A stretch of DNA of 64,000 nucleotides from contig CM029664.1 in assembly GCA_017311315.1 (NCBI GenBank), positions 24,158,192-24,222,191 on the forward strand. The letters are read 5' to 3'. The notes below the pieces were generated by a model. That model worked only from the letters and a program-made list of their open reading frames with translations, ran no database searches and had not been told where the DNA came from. The stretch is from Dendrocalamus latiflorus (lineage: Eukaryota > Streptophyta > Magnoliopsida > Poales > Poaceae). The stretch's first letter is position 1; every line of letters begins with the position of its first letter. Shown in pieces: positions 21,201 to 32,209 of this stretch. Made by a program: the position numbers and the translations under genes.

Positions 21201-21440
21201 TGTTTGCCTATGGGCAGGTTGGGCTTCGCTTCTTTTCAGTTTGCTTCCGCAGTTATTTACTTTGTTTATCTTTGCTAATGGGCGTTGATGTAAGACTTGG
21301 CCATAAGGCCGTACTATTTTATTTAATATAGTTGGTCATTTGTGCTTGATATGTATTTTTGTTCGACTGTTGCACTAGCTGATCCTGAACTAGTGCGATT
21401 TACACAGAGGATTAAGGAGTCATTACTCCGGGTTTCGACA
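18249..21440 (+). repeat. Complete 3' LTR of the gag-only element (~3.2 kb)
   Basis: Begins TGTAACAGCC and ends TTTCGACA (TG..CA). From 19152 on it matches the truncated 5' LTR. The U3 part (18249-19150) has an AT-rich half and a GC-rich half; open frames in the GC-rich half on both strands are compositional. Confidence 0.8.
19146..19153 (+). promoter_or_regulatory. Probable TATA box of the LTR
   Basis: CTATAAGA at the end of the GC-rich block. Homology with the truncated 5' LTR begins only a few bases downstream, so the 5' copy has lost this promoter. Confidence 0.5.
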
Positions 21441-22783
21441 CTTGGGGTCCGAGCCATCGGCCAACGCCAGGAGGGTGGAGGTGGAGCTGGGCAGAGGCGG
21501 GACTAGAGCATCGAGACAAGAGGTCAGTGTAGTCGCAAGTGCCAGCTAGATCTAGTGGGGGGACTTGGGGAGGAGGAGGAAGAGTGAGGAGAAAGGGAGA
21601 AGAAGAGGAGGAAGAACAAATGGAGAGAGGAAGAACGAGTGTGCAGGAGAAGGCTTCAATCAGAGGGGGGAAATGAGAGAAGGGAGAGAAAAGAGAAAAG
21701 GAGAAAGAAAAATCGCATGAAAATGAATTTTATTCATGAGTTTTTATACTGGGTACTGCATCATTTTCATGGCATTGTTGACTTTTTGATAAAAATTTTT
21801 TTAGTCATATTAAATTACAAACACCACTAGCAAATATTTATGTTTATTAAAAATAAATTTAGTATCATCAATAGATTAAAATTTAGCATGTACCAATTAA
21901 ATTGATGTACAGTCATTTTAATTATTCTGATGCAAATTTAAATACTTAATTAATTTATTAGTTGAATGTAAATTGTAGAAATCCATTAAGAATTATTTAG
22001 GACATTAGAAAAAATTAACTGTCATTCGAAGTTTTAAAATCTGTACAATGGCATGACTGTTGTGGATAAAAAAATTTATGCTTGTTTAGATTTTATGAAT
22101 GTTTTGACAAGACAAACTTTTTATGTATTTTCATTGATTTTGGATGTATAGTTTAAGGGGTTTTCATGTTCCGATAAATATTCGTGACCGTATTCGTTTC
22201 GATTCGTATTCGCTCCATATCTGTATTCGATATTATTTGTATTTGTATTTGTATCCGAGGTATCCGTATTCGTATCTGTATCTAAGAAAAAAAATATAAA
22301 AACAAATATTGTAGAGACATTATCCATCTATATTCGATCCGTTTGCATCCTTAGGTAAGGCGCATGTGAGTTTGGCTGGAGCATTTGACACTGCCAGGGC
22401 GCAAGAATAGCAGGGTGCTCAGCGGTCTCTTACTCATCCAATATCTCTACTTACTCATCCATATCTCAACTTCTCTTAGTACTAGTATCGCCAGTCAAAT
22501 AGCCGGAGTGGTTAGATCACAATAGAGCATGCAGCCAGCAGCGGCATGGCTCCTTGCTGACATTCTTTAAGTCCGGGGATCAAATTGCAGCTTTGTGTCC
22601 ACGCATTTTTTAAAGGAGTCTCATGGTAGTATCTGTCAGCATTGTGGACATGTGTTTCAGCAGTGTGGTCATCAGGTCAGGTAGTGGGTAGATAGCTAGT
22701 TGGCTTTCGGTGGCTCACGCCAATTAACTGAGTTATTAGCTTTAGATGCTAATCCACTTCAGCTCAAGCCTTGGCCAACAACC
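21441..22783. other. No gene seen: GA-rich then AT-rich sequence
   Basis: 21470-21720 is GA-rich (GAGGAGGAGGAAGAG-type). 21720-22130 is AT-rich. 22160-22290 holds many imperfect ATTCG/GTATTCGT units resembling a decayed pentamer repeat. The rest is unassigned. Confidence 0.4.
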
Positions 22784-23327
22784 ACGCACTACTACAGAAA
22801 ACCGTATTACAGAGGTTCAAAAACGTCATCACAGATGGTTTTCTGAACCGTCTGAATTTATGGGTCAGTGATAATCGAAGGTTATCACAGACGGTTTTCG
22901 AACCGTCTGTGGTGTAAATATCACAGACGGTTTGTAACTAAAAACCGTCGTCTGCGATTATCACCTATCACAGATGGTTTGTAAGTAAAAACCATCTGTG
23001 ATTATCAGCTATCACAGACGATTTTTAGTTACAAACCGTCTGTGATATTCTTTTCTACCCCTAAATCTATTTCTGTTTATTGGCTAGCCTCAGGAAATGC
23101 TAGCCATGCCCTCTGAAACAAGCAGGTCAACATGTACATGTATACATATAATTCACATCTCAATTCATTTCACAAACATAAAACATCCAATTCACATCGC
23201 ACTTCATTTCACAAACATAAAGCATCCATTTCGTAAATCAATTAATTGAAATGAAATAAAATATCCATTAACAAATACACAATTACAAAAGATCTATATT
23301 GCATTTGCACTTAGATGGTAACATTGT

Positions 23328-23533
23328 ATTTTTTATTGCTCTATCACTCCGGAATCGAGGTATCGCAAAAGGAACAGATCCATAATCAACGAACTTGCCA
23401 GGCTGCACAAGCTATACTTGGATGGTGCATGATTGCCATTCAAGTATTGCTTGTGCAGCTGACAAGTTCGTTGATTATGGATCTGTTCCTTTCGCGAGAC
23501 CTCGATTTCGGAGTGATAAGAGCAATAAAAAAT
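23328..23533. ncRNA. Long near-perfect hairpin (candidate small-RNA precursor) inside the CACTA element
   Basis: Arms 23328-23425 and 23436-23533 (98 nt each) are inverse complements with roughly eight mismatches or single-base bulges, around a 10-nt loop (TGCATGATTG). Transcribed from either strand it folds into one extended stem. That is the form of young plant microRNA genes and of hairpin siRNA loci. CACTA elements in rice are known to carry a microRNA (miR820, aimed at the DRM2 methyltransferase), but this stem does not show that sequence. It could instead be a small foldback element nested in the CACTA. Expression is not shown. Confidence 0.55.
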
Positions 23534-24299
23534 CATTATGCGCAGTGGAACTCTCCATCTGATCTTATGTCTTTAGACCACAAAAAGAAAGTGCACTCTC
23601 CTCGAATTAGTGCAAGGTACGACTGTTTCAATGCAGTTGTAGAGATGGGCGCAGCCTGTCGATAGGAATATCAATGTGCGTACATATATAACCTGACAAG
23701 TATGAAATAAATGTGGGAAGATTGACAAACCTTAGAATTAGTGATTTTCGAGGAATCGAGGAGTAGTCTTATATGGTGGCAAACGTAGAATCCACACGTG
23801 TTGCCCGGGTCCTGCTGGTGGCACTGCAAAAAATAGAATGTGTTAATTCAAGAGGCATTACTACTAAGTGTTGTATAGGATTAACTAATGTGTACTAGCG
23901 AATACCCGAAAATTGCGAACATGTTTGAAGGGCTTGGCCCCTTTCGTCGAGCCACGTGTCTATGCAACGTACGTAGCGAACGACCTTCGTTATTCGAAAA
24001 AGTTAGATTAGTCATTCAGAAGGAAAGAAAGAGTACAATGTAGTTATGTATGGAGAAAATGTACTTACCTATCGAGTAATTAGGCGATAGCTGTGTAGTC
24101 GTATTTGTTTTTACTTAGAGAATCAAGGTATATAGCCTTGTTCCATTTTGGTATAATTACAATCAAAATCTAATGGAAGTGCTCATTGTATGGCATAAGA
24201 ACAAATTTCTTATCGCGGTGAACCAGTATTGTTAATGTAATATAGCTCTCGACAAAGGATGCATCCTCGTTGATGGTATCAATGGCGACCAAGCGTGGG

Positions 24300-25195
24300 T
24301 CAGCAAGGTGTCTTAGTATTCCATCCTTCTTGCGCTCCTCCGAGTGCCAACGCAGTAGTTTTGCCTCCTTTGGATTTGCAAAAAAACCTTTTCAAACGGG
24401 GAATTATAGGAAAATACCATGCCACCTTAGCAGGAGGTCCTTTCTTCGCCTCTGTTCCCTCGCCGTCATCTGATTGATTGTTACGTTTGTATCGAGATGC
24501 GTTGCACACCAGACATACATGCATGTTTGCATACTCTTTACGGTAGAGGATACAATCGTTCGGATATGCATGTATTCTTTCTAGTTCCATTCCCAACGGA
24601 CAAAGAACCTTCTTGGCTTTATACGTGGTATTAGACAACTCATTTCCCTCCGGAAGCATGTCCGCTAAAACACCTAGCAGCGCCGTGAAACTCTTGTCGG
24701 ACCAACCGTTGCTTGCCTTCAATTTCAACAGTTCAAGCACGGCCGACAACCTCGTGTACTTTGACCTGCAGCACGTGAACAAAGGTTTCTCCGAGTCCTC
24801 TATCAAGCCCCGCAATTTAACATACTCTCTCTCATCCTAGTTCTCTTCTACATCGCGAAGCATCTGATTTAGATTGTCATCGTGCAACCTATCCGAATCC
24901 GAACCACAATCGACATCATCCGGTGGCATGTAATTCACTTCACATTGATCATTCACTTCGCCATGACTGGTCCAACACGTATAACCCTTTTTAAAACCCT
25001 TCCGAATCAAGTGCGCTTCAATTTGCCCTCGGTTCTTAAACATCTTTAAATTCTCGCAGTCAGTGCATGGACAGTACATATATTCCACCCCTTATTCAAC
25101 ATATCCTCCTCGGCAGCTCTTGTAAAAGCAGACACTCCATTAATGTACTCTTCACTCATACGACTCGCGGCATACATCCAGCTTCGGTCCTACGT
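24300..25195 (-). pseudogene. CACTA TNP2-type transposase, N-terminal remnant
   Basis: Minus-strand reading begins near 25195 with WMYAASRMSEEYINGV. After a frame break it gives YCPCTDCENLKMF and HLIRKGFKKGYTCW (transposase-associated domain). A TAG follows at 24837-24839, then the TNP2 start: RGLIEDSEKPLF, NGWSDKSFTALLGVLADMLP, IHAYPNDCILYRKEYA and CLVCNASRYK. At the stop position the related copy at about 62.08 kb has a sense codon (TGT). The catalytic DDE region is missing. Confidence 0.85.
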
Positions 25196-25818
25196 TATGT
25201 GTGTGTGTATATATATAACAACTTAATATTAAAAATTAAATTAATTAATTATTACTACATATATACCGGCCACATGCATTGAGGCTTAATTTGCTAGCTT
25301 AATTCATATTATAAACACAACAGCTATTATATAACCAACAATTTTGCAAACCATCTTCAATAACACTCACCAATTACTTAGATCTAAATTGTAATGCAAA
25401 GAAAAATAATTTTATTACTAACCATATCTTGAACAACCAGGAAAGTATGAATCTTCAAAGCTCAATCTCTGCCTCCTCCCACCAAATTAATTGGCATGAA
25501 ATCAACTAGCTTGCCTCCTGAGCAAAAGAGTGCAGCACCGGTTAGATCTGGATCAAAATGAAGACAGATGCGGTTCTAAGCAGCTCAATAAATGCCTAGT
25601 GCTATTATCACAGACGGTTTTTAATAAAAACCGTCTGTGATACTAAAGTATCACAGACGGTTCATCGGTAAGAACCGTCTGTGATACTCGTTTTCTCCGA
25701 CACCACCAACACAGACGGTGTCCAAATTAAAACTGTCTATGTTAGTGTCGATCACAGACGGTTTTGTCAAACCGTTTGTGATTGGTCGTCTAGTATTAGG
25801 CTTTCTGTAGTAGTGACG

Positions 25819-26502
25819 TCGCCCATGGCCAGGAGAAAATGCAGTCGCACACGGTGAGAAAAAAATGCGATGATCAGCCTGTGCATTAAAAATCGCCCGG
25901 GCTGGCCCCGCTCATTTCGGTTTCAGCTTCTGACTTCTGGCTTATTTTTCACTATTCATAAATTTCGTCTTTTTCTGAATTTTCATCTTTTTTTGAGCTT
26001 TTTTGCCGGTTCTTTTTTTTCCTGTATTTGTTTGCATTATACGTGATGGGCTAATATGTTTTTTCTATTTTTAATTTTTTTTAAATTTAATTATGCTAAA
26101 TAAGTCTCTGTCAGCTATAGTGTTTTTTCAGCCAGCTACAGTGCTTTTCAGCCATAAGCCACTAAAAAAAGCCATATTGAGCACAGCCTAAGGTCGCCGA
26201 GATTTGCATAGGGTAAACCTTCGGCGGCAAGACGCCGAAAGCCTCGCAGGGCTCACGTGCATGGGCGCGTATGGTACGGGCATAAAGGCGCAAGCAGATG
26301 CATCGTCTGGGAGCTGGGGCGCCTAGGTTCATCGCCGATAACCTTTAGTGGCAGGGCACCGAGTGTCTCATAGGGCACCTGTGTCTGGGCAGGGGCGCCG
26401 CCACGCGCGTGCGTTGTTGTTTGTTATCTACATGATTTTTTTTGGTATCAAGCCGGTGAGGGGGCGATTTAATGGTAATAGAATACCATGATGATAGCCC
26501 CC
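25819..26502. other. No gene seen
   Basis: Mixed sequence. 26190-26410 is GC-rich with CGGCGGCAAGACGCCGAAAGCC-like motifs resembling those around 27.4-27.9 kb, suggesting one older repeat spans both sides of the MITE at 26.5 kb. Confidence 0.3.
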
Positions 26503-26505
26503 TCA

Positions 26506-26798
26506 GAGCATGTACAATGCAAAATACTTATATATGAATGCTTAAAGGGAGAATATAGCTATATCATTAAGCACCTATGCAAAAGTTATTTCCTTCAATG
26601 CAAGCATCTCTTCTATAGATGCTTAGATGCTACATTATCTATTAATTAGAGATATTTATACACATAACCACCTGCTAAGCACGGGTACTTATTTAAGTAT
26701 CAATGCTTCAAAATAAGCACCTTATCTATCCTATGTGGCAGAAAAAATTAGTTTTTCATTACTAAGCATCTCTCTAACCGTCTGCACTGTACATGCTC
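26506..26798. mobile_element. MITE with GAGCATGTACA inverted ends
   Basis: Left end GAGCATGTACAATGCA and right end TGCACTGTACATGCTC are inverse complements with one mismatch. Both sides are flanked by TCA (26503-26505 and 26799-26801). The element is 293 bp and AT-rich inside, with no coding. The 3-bp duplication fits a Harbinger/Tourist- or CACTA-type MITE. Confidence 0.75.
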
Positions 26799-26801
26799 TC
26801 A

Positions 26802-27960
26802 TGACTCCGAGAAAACGGCATCAACGTTGTAGGTGTGAAAAACCTACACACCAACATGAGGTGTTCAGGTGACGCGGCAAGGAGCCACGTGACCATGGAG
26901 GCTGCCGAAGGTGAAGAGGAGAGGCCGCCAGCCGAGCTTGCTAGGCTAAAACCCCCGTGCAAGCAAGGGCTACGCAAGCTTTCATCGGATGTCGCTACAA
27001 CGAGCGTGGTCAACACAGCACGCGGGTGTCGGGGCGCCCGGTGTAGCGGAGTGCACCGATACGTAGGTGCACGGGTTTTCTGGGCGTCGGCCGCCGAGGC
27101 ATGGTGCCAGGGCATGAAGCCGGGGCACGACCGCTGGAGCCTGGCGCCAGGGCGTGTCGGCCTGGGCGTGATACCGGGGTGCGTTGGCCAGGACACGTCG
27201 CCCAGGACATGAAGACCGAGGCGCTGAGCCAGGGCGCGGAGCTCCAGCGTCAGATAATCTCTTATGGAGTTATGGTGTTGTATGCTAGACTGCCAAATTT
27301 GAGTAGCTGTAATCATCACGCTCTTGTTTGTATGAAGCCACAAGTCCCACATGTCAGATAATCTCCCATGAGGATAGCCGTATAGATAATCCGTTGGGTG
27401 CATGGGGCGCGACTGGCCTTCGGTGGTAGGGTGCTGGGCCCAGGTGCCATGGCGCGCATGGCACCAGGGTGCACACTGCGCGGATGTCGGGCCGCCAAGC
27501 CTACTGGAATGTCGCGTGTGTCTAGGCACCGGGGCGCTTGACTGCCAGGGCACCGCGATGCATAAGTCGGGGCGTGCTCAGGACGCATAGGCGGTAGGGC
27601 GTCTGGTCACCAGGCCACCGCGGGCGTTGAGGCGCAGGGCCATCGGGACGTGCGAGTGCCAAGGCGCACGGGCACGGGACACGCGTAGGGTGCACATCTC
27701 GGCAGGGCGTGCGGGCGTCAGGGTGTGGTGGCAGCATGGCATCTCTCCTACAACAGCTAATATGTCTTGTGTTGCCATTGTTGTGCATCTGTATAAATCA
27801 CAAGTTGTGTATAAAATGGCTACACCCCATGATCATCATCAGGGCATCGAGACGCCAGGATGCACCGGCGAGCGGTGCGTGGGGCGCCGGGCTCCCGTGG
27901 CAAGGGGCTCACGTGTACTTTTTTCATAAACTTATCGAAGTACGAAGTATTTTTAGAGGA
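26802..27960. other. GC-rich unassigned repeat region
   Basis: Dense in short motifs such as CCAGGGCG, GGGCGCGT and GGCACGGG. Overlapping frames open on both strands, with no domain I recognise. Probably an untranslated interior of an old retroelement. No element ends seen. Confidence 0.35.
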
Positions 27961-28416
27961 TAAGTGGTAAGATTTTGCTACACTAGCCTCATAATTCGGT
28001 GCCCCACCACTTAGCCTCGTGAGCACTATTCTGATGTGCCTTTAACTTAGTATTATGGGCACACCTTCAAGGTGGCCATAACTAATTAGCTTCACTAGTA
28101 GTGTGTGCCCGTGCTAACGCTACGGTAAAATATAAAACAAGATAAAATTTGTAAAAAATAAAACGAACAATCAGATTCATTAAGATTCACGTCTCATATA
28201 TTGTATAACCAAATATTTTTGTCACATAATGAATGTCACATAACGACTGATCCTTTGAGGAGGCGACAACATCATTGGACTCACCCACCGACGACTTTTT
28301 CTCCATCCCCATATTGTTTAAACTTGAGGCTACAAAGAAAACAAACATTTTTGTCACATAAAGAAATATGAAACACAGTAAGGAAATAGGTGTTTGTGGA
28401 CTATTTACTTACCACA

Positions 28417-29228
28417 TCACCATGCTAGGACGTCTTTATACACAGTATTTTTGGTGCTCTTCCCTGAGATATCTACTTCTTTCTTTGGTTTGGCCAAAAT
28501 TCTTGTCGTTTGTCTTGATACACCCCTTGATAGCGCGACATAAAGCTGTCCATGTGAGAAAACAGGCTCTGGAAGGTAGATGCCAACATTTGGGATGGTT
28601 TGGCCCTGCGCTTTGTTTATGGTCATTGCAAAACTCAGGCGGATCGGGAATTGTTTCCGCTTGAACTTGAAAGGAAGTGAGATATCGTCGGACGGAGCCA
28701 TAGGGATTCTAGGAATGAACACCCTCTTGCCTGCATGGTGGCCACCAACTATTTCTGCATCAATTGCATTGTTTTGGAATGCTCTAACCATGAGTCTTGT
28801 TCCATTGCACAATCCGTGGTTAGGATCTAGATTGCGGAGAAGGATCACAGGGCAGTGGATTTTCACTTTGAGCTCATGTGGAGGCAGACCATTTGCAGTG
28901 ATGGAGTTTAGGAAGTCAATAGGGTAGTTATTTCTTGAATCGTCATCGACAGAGTCGAAGCTATGAAAAATCTTTTCCTCACCTGGAATCTTGTCAATCA
29001 TCTTTGCATTTAGTTGATCTACATGTGCATTTTTGGTAGAAAGAATGGCACGTGTGCTCATATAAGCTGTTGATCTTGCATTTTCCTCAAGTGATGGAAA
29101 GATTTCCTGAATGAGTTTGTTTACTGAATCTTCGTCGTCTGTATATCCAATTACAATATCATCTGGTAGGCGTACATAATCATCTCCAATCGTCTCTTCG
29201 GTGCCATTTCCAATTCTGAGTAGGTAAT
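28417..29228 (-). pseudogene. Helitron Pif1-like helicase, C-terminal exon
   Basis: Begins after the acceptor TTTTCAG (29229-31) with YLLRIGNG and runs open to the stop at 28417. It contains late Pif1/RecD2-type helicase motifs: HCPVILLRNLDP, GLCNGTRL, FAMTINKAQGQTI and QLYVALSRG (motifs V and VI region). In Helitrons this domain unwinds DNA during rolling-circle transposition. The ATP-binding Walker A motif (GxGGTGKT) and the HUH nuclease are not in the element, so this is a terminal fragment, although the exon itself is unbroken. Confidence 0.88.
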
Positions 29229-29649
29229 CTGAAAATCATGGGTCAGATTGAGCTCTCATGGCCCTGCTCTAACTAATTTATGCTTCTGACTTCAAACTTC
29301 TTAATTTCGATTTTTTTGTTTTTTTTCTCTTATTCCTTTATATTGTCCGTGATAATTAACTTTTTTCCTTTTTTATTTTTAAATTTAATTACGCAGAAAA
29401 AACTAACATTAGTTGTAATAATTTTTCATCTACTATATAGTATAAAGAAGTCAGAAACCTAAGCTTATATTCTCTTCGGAGAATTTGGCCTCCCCTACTA
29501 TTCGCTCATGTGCATCCTTCACTTGAGGAGTCTAGTTTCACGAGGCATTTCAATTTTAATTTTCACATAACTTAGAAATTTAAAAAATTCTAAAAACGTT
29601 ATCACATATAGTAAAGAATATGTTCCACATCTCTGCAAAATTCAAGACC

Positions 29650-29755
29650 AAACTCGATCGCATTTGTGAGATACAAAGTATTCACTTATCGCATTTGATT
29701 TGCACACAAATTGGATCAAGTTAAGAATTTGTATCTCACAAATGCAATCGAGTTT
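29650..29755. repeat. Short inverted repeat inside the Helitron
   Basis: Arms 29650-29677 and 29728-29755 (28 nt) are inverse complements with about one mismatch (ATTTGTGAGATACAAA on the left arm), around a 50-nt loop. Function unknown. Confidence 0.7.
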
Positions 29756-30468
29756 TTCCTTCCTTTTTTTTTGTGGGAGCGGGGAAATAGGAAAACAAAA
29801 ACAGCAATATATATGCCTTTTTTTGGTAGCCGTAAAACACTTCTACAGATCAGTACTCTCGGTAGGGAATCAATAAAATAGATCAGTTCCTCAGTATATT
29901 AGCGCACAAAATCTAACTCTCGGCTAAAAAGAAAACCATGCATCCGATCTTTCCATACGGCCGCGCAATAAAGAAAACTAATTAGCAATAGCTTAATTAC
30001 CTCTTCTAATCTCCTTTTCTTCTCTCCTCAAAAGTTGCATGCGGCTGGTGTGTTCACGTGTAGAAGCAAAGCAATGCTAAATATATATACTTGAGTGCAC
30101 TATGCATGGTAAAAGGAAATCACGAAGTAACTCAATTGTTTTGCTTACTCATGGGAACCACGAACGAGAAGCAGAACCAAAACCAAACAGAGACGCTACG
30201 ACAAAGAAATCCGTGAGATGCGATGCACGTACCAGGAGATAAAAAAAAAATGCTCTGGCGATGGATTCACGTCGATTGAGGATGCGACGATGCCGATAAT
30301 ACACAGATGCCGCCGGCTCGCTTCCGTCAATCAACGAATCTTCGTTGCTGCTCACAACACCCGAACACAAAAGCAAACACAATTGCATGCATGCAGCCAA
30401 TACGAGTGCTAATCAACTTTGCATGCAAAAACATCCATCAGATCTCGAGAGTTGTGCACAACACTATG

Positions 30469-30665
30469 GAGGTGTTTGGGACTGCTCCACAAACTCTACC
30501 ATGGAGCAGCTCCACAAAAAACCTAGAGTTTGTGGAGCACCTCTTTAGGTGCTCTCACAACTCCACCTTTTTTCCTCGAACAGAGTGCGTGGAGCTGAAC
30601 CTGTTTGGCTAAAAAAACATAGAGCGGAGCTGAAAAACGTGGAGTGGAGCAGTCCCAAACACCCC
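30469..30665. mobile_element. MITE nested in the Helitron
   Basis: Left end GGTGTTTGGGACTGCTCCAC is repeated in inverse at the right end (GGAGCAGTCCCAAACACC). The flanks share CTATG (30464-30468 and 30666-30670). 197 bp, no coding. The inverted ends resemble grass hAT- or Harbinger-type MITEs starting GGTGTTTGG. Confidence 0.75.
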
Positions 30666-31219
30666 CTATGTATGTTTTTCTTTGTCTCTCGCTATTTTTT
30701 TCTCAAAACGGCCGACGCGCACCCCTTTTTTGAGAGAGGTAGAGAGGAGAGAGAAAGAAGAGATTGAGAGTTTCCATGCAGAATACGTGAAGGAGAGAGA
30801 GATAGAGAGAGATACGGGTGAGATATTCATGGGAGAGAGAGAAACGGTTGGGGAAAGTTTTTCCTTCCTTTTTTTTGTGGGCGCGGGGTGGGGTTCTGGG
30901 TTCAATGATGTGCATGATCCGGATGATTTTGGCCTTAGGATCTTCAATGAGTAAGAGAAGAAGGCTTGAGGAGAGATCCAGGCCATTGAATTTCTGTTTT
31001 CCAAAATGGGATTTACCGAATTTTTCATGACTCTGAGGTTCAACCCAATCCATCTTTTCTTTCTTTTTCCTTCCTATACTAAAAAAAAAGTCATTTGTAT
31101 GAAGTTGGATTACTTTGGTACACAAATCTGGGTGGACTTAGATTAGGCATGACTGTGGGGGTGGTTGAGGGGGGTGGATTTAGTAAAGAAAATTTTGGTG
31201 TATTATAGAGGGGTAGAGA

Positions 31220-31760
31220 TAGGTGCCTCCAAGCCCACTAGGGGCTACCAGCCTTAGTGGCCATCCGATGCCCCATGAGTCAGCCGTGTGAACACCTCTT
31301 CAGTGTGCATATGACTTAGTATCATGACACACCTTCAAGGTGCCCATGAATAAGCCTCATGAGTATCTCCAAGCCCACTAGAGGCTACCAAAACCCTAGT
31401 GGCCATTTGATACCCCACAACTTAGCCTCGTGGGCACTCCTTCCAGTGTTCCTATGACTTACTATCTTGGGCATGCCTTTAAGGCGCCCGTGAGTAAGCC
31501 TTATGGCCTGTCTCCTCCAAGCTCACTTGGGGCTACAACCCCAAGTGGCTATTTAGTGCCCAACGACTTAGCCTCATGGACATCTTTTTGGTGTGTCTAT
31601 GACTTAGTGTCGCAGGAACACGCCGAAGGTGCCTCATGACTTAGCCTCATAGGCACTCCTCTTATATGCCCATAACTTAGTCTCATGGGCGTAGCTCCAA
31701 GGCACTCTATGATTTAATCTCATGGGCACTCTCAAGCCTACCAGAGAATGCAATCCCTAA
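31220..31760 (+). repeat. Degenerate repeats of the retroelement interior
   Basis: Phrases such as CTCCAAGCCCACTAG, ATGACTTAGTATCATG and CCTTCAAGGTGCCCATGA recur several times at irregular spacing. The same phrases occur left of the Helitron at 28000-28090. Confidence 0.6.
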
Positions 31761-32209
31761 TAACTTTACATTACTATGCAATGACACACGTACACCTCAC
31801 CCAAACAGCTCGAATCATCCACCATCGACCTGGCTCAAATATCAATCAAGGGTTGTCACGCCTATATAAGGCTATCACCTCGGAGATCTTAGTATCTATA
31901 GTAATGGGACTCTACCTATCCCACACCAACAACTTCGATCATGTATCATGTTGAACGAATGCTATCTTGATACGAGAAACGAGTGTCAATCATTTTTCTC
32001 AAACTTCTGATCTCATGCTCCAATCTCATGTTATCTATCTCCACAATGTTCCTAGCTCAAGTGTTGATCATTATCCAACAATATTTTTGAGCTCATGTTC
32101 ACTTGGCTGATTATCTCCGCCTTTGCCTCAAGAGCATTCAGCTTTTCCTTAGCAGTTCTTAATTTCTTTTTGGTGGCTTGCAACTTTTTTCGATGTCTCT
32201 TATCTTCTT

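Larger units (their letters stand above)
11711..21440 (+). mobile_element. Gag-only Ty3/gypsy-type LTR retrotransposon (TR-GAG-like)
   Basis: A truncated 5' LTR (11711-14004), a Met-tRNA-type primer site, a ~4.2 kb interior holding one small ORF and a gag gene, a polypurine tract and a complete 3' LTR (18249-21440). No protease, reverse transcriptase, RNase H or integrase is present. Just before the polypurine tract a short trace resembling the end of a gypsy polyprotein survives (NLGDEILF), suggesting that pol was deleted. Such gag-only families depend on partner elements. The target duplication cannot be read because the left LTR end is missing. Confidence 0.8.
22787..25815 (-). mobile_element. 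Deleted CACTA (En/Spm) element with intact ends
   Basis: Starts CACTACTACAGAAA and ends TTTCTGTAGTAGTG, perfect inverse ends. It is flanked by the 3-bp duplication ACG (22784-22786 and 25816-25818). Both subterminal regions (about 22800-23050 and 25605-25790) carry many direct and inverted copies of TCACAGACGGTTT, the expected transposase binding arrays. The remaining transposase coding is on the minus strand, so the element's 5' end is at the right. At 3029 bp it is far shorter than autonomous relatives and keeps only the start of the transposase. Its ends could still be mobilised in trans. Confidence 0.93.
28095..31219 (-). mobile_element. Helitron (3.1 kb)
   Basis: On the minus strand the 5' end is TCTCTACCCCTC, preceded by A (31220). 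The 3' end is CTAG, followed by T (28094), with a short hairpin-capable CCGTAGCGTTAGCACGG just before it. Removing the element restores a contiguous retroelement repeat, which confirms both ends. It carries only the last helicase exon and no Rep domain, so it is non-autonomous. The interior (29.3-31.2 kb) holds a MITE, an inverted repeat and unassigned AT-rich sequence. Confidence 0.85.

Noticed and set aside
23328..23533. The hairpin as rice miR820
   Set aside because: The family's mature sequence is not visible in either arm. Only the location inside a CACTA element is comparable.
26774..27553. 259-codon minus-strand frame
   Set aside because: Composition-driven, with competing frames on the plus strand. 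No motif recognised.
29430..29460. A plus-strand Helitron start (TCTACTATATAGTATAAAG)
   Set aside because: It resembles a Helitron 5' end, but no matching CTAG end was found, and the confirmed Helitron borders enclose it. It could be a nested remnant.
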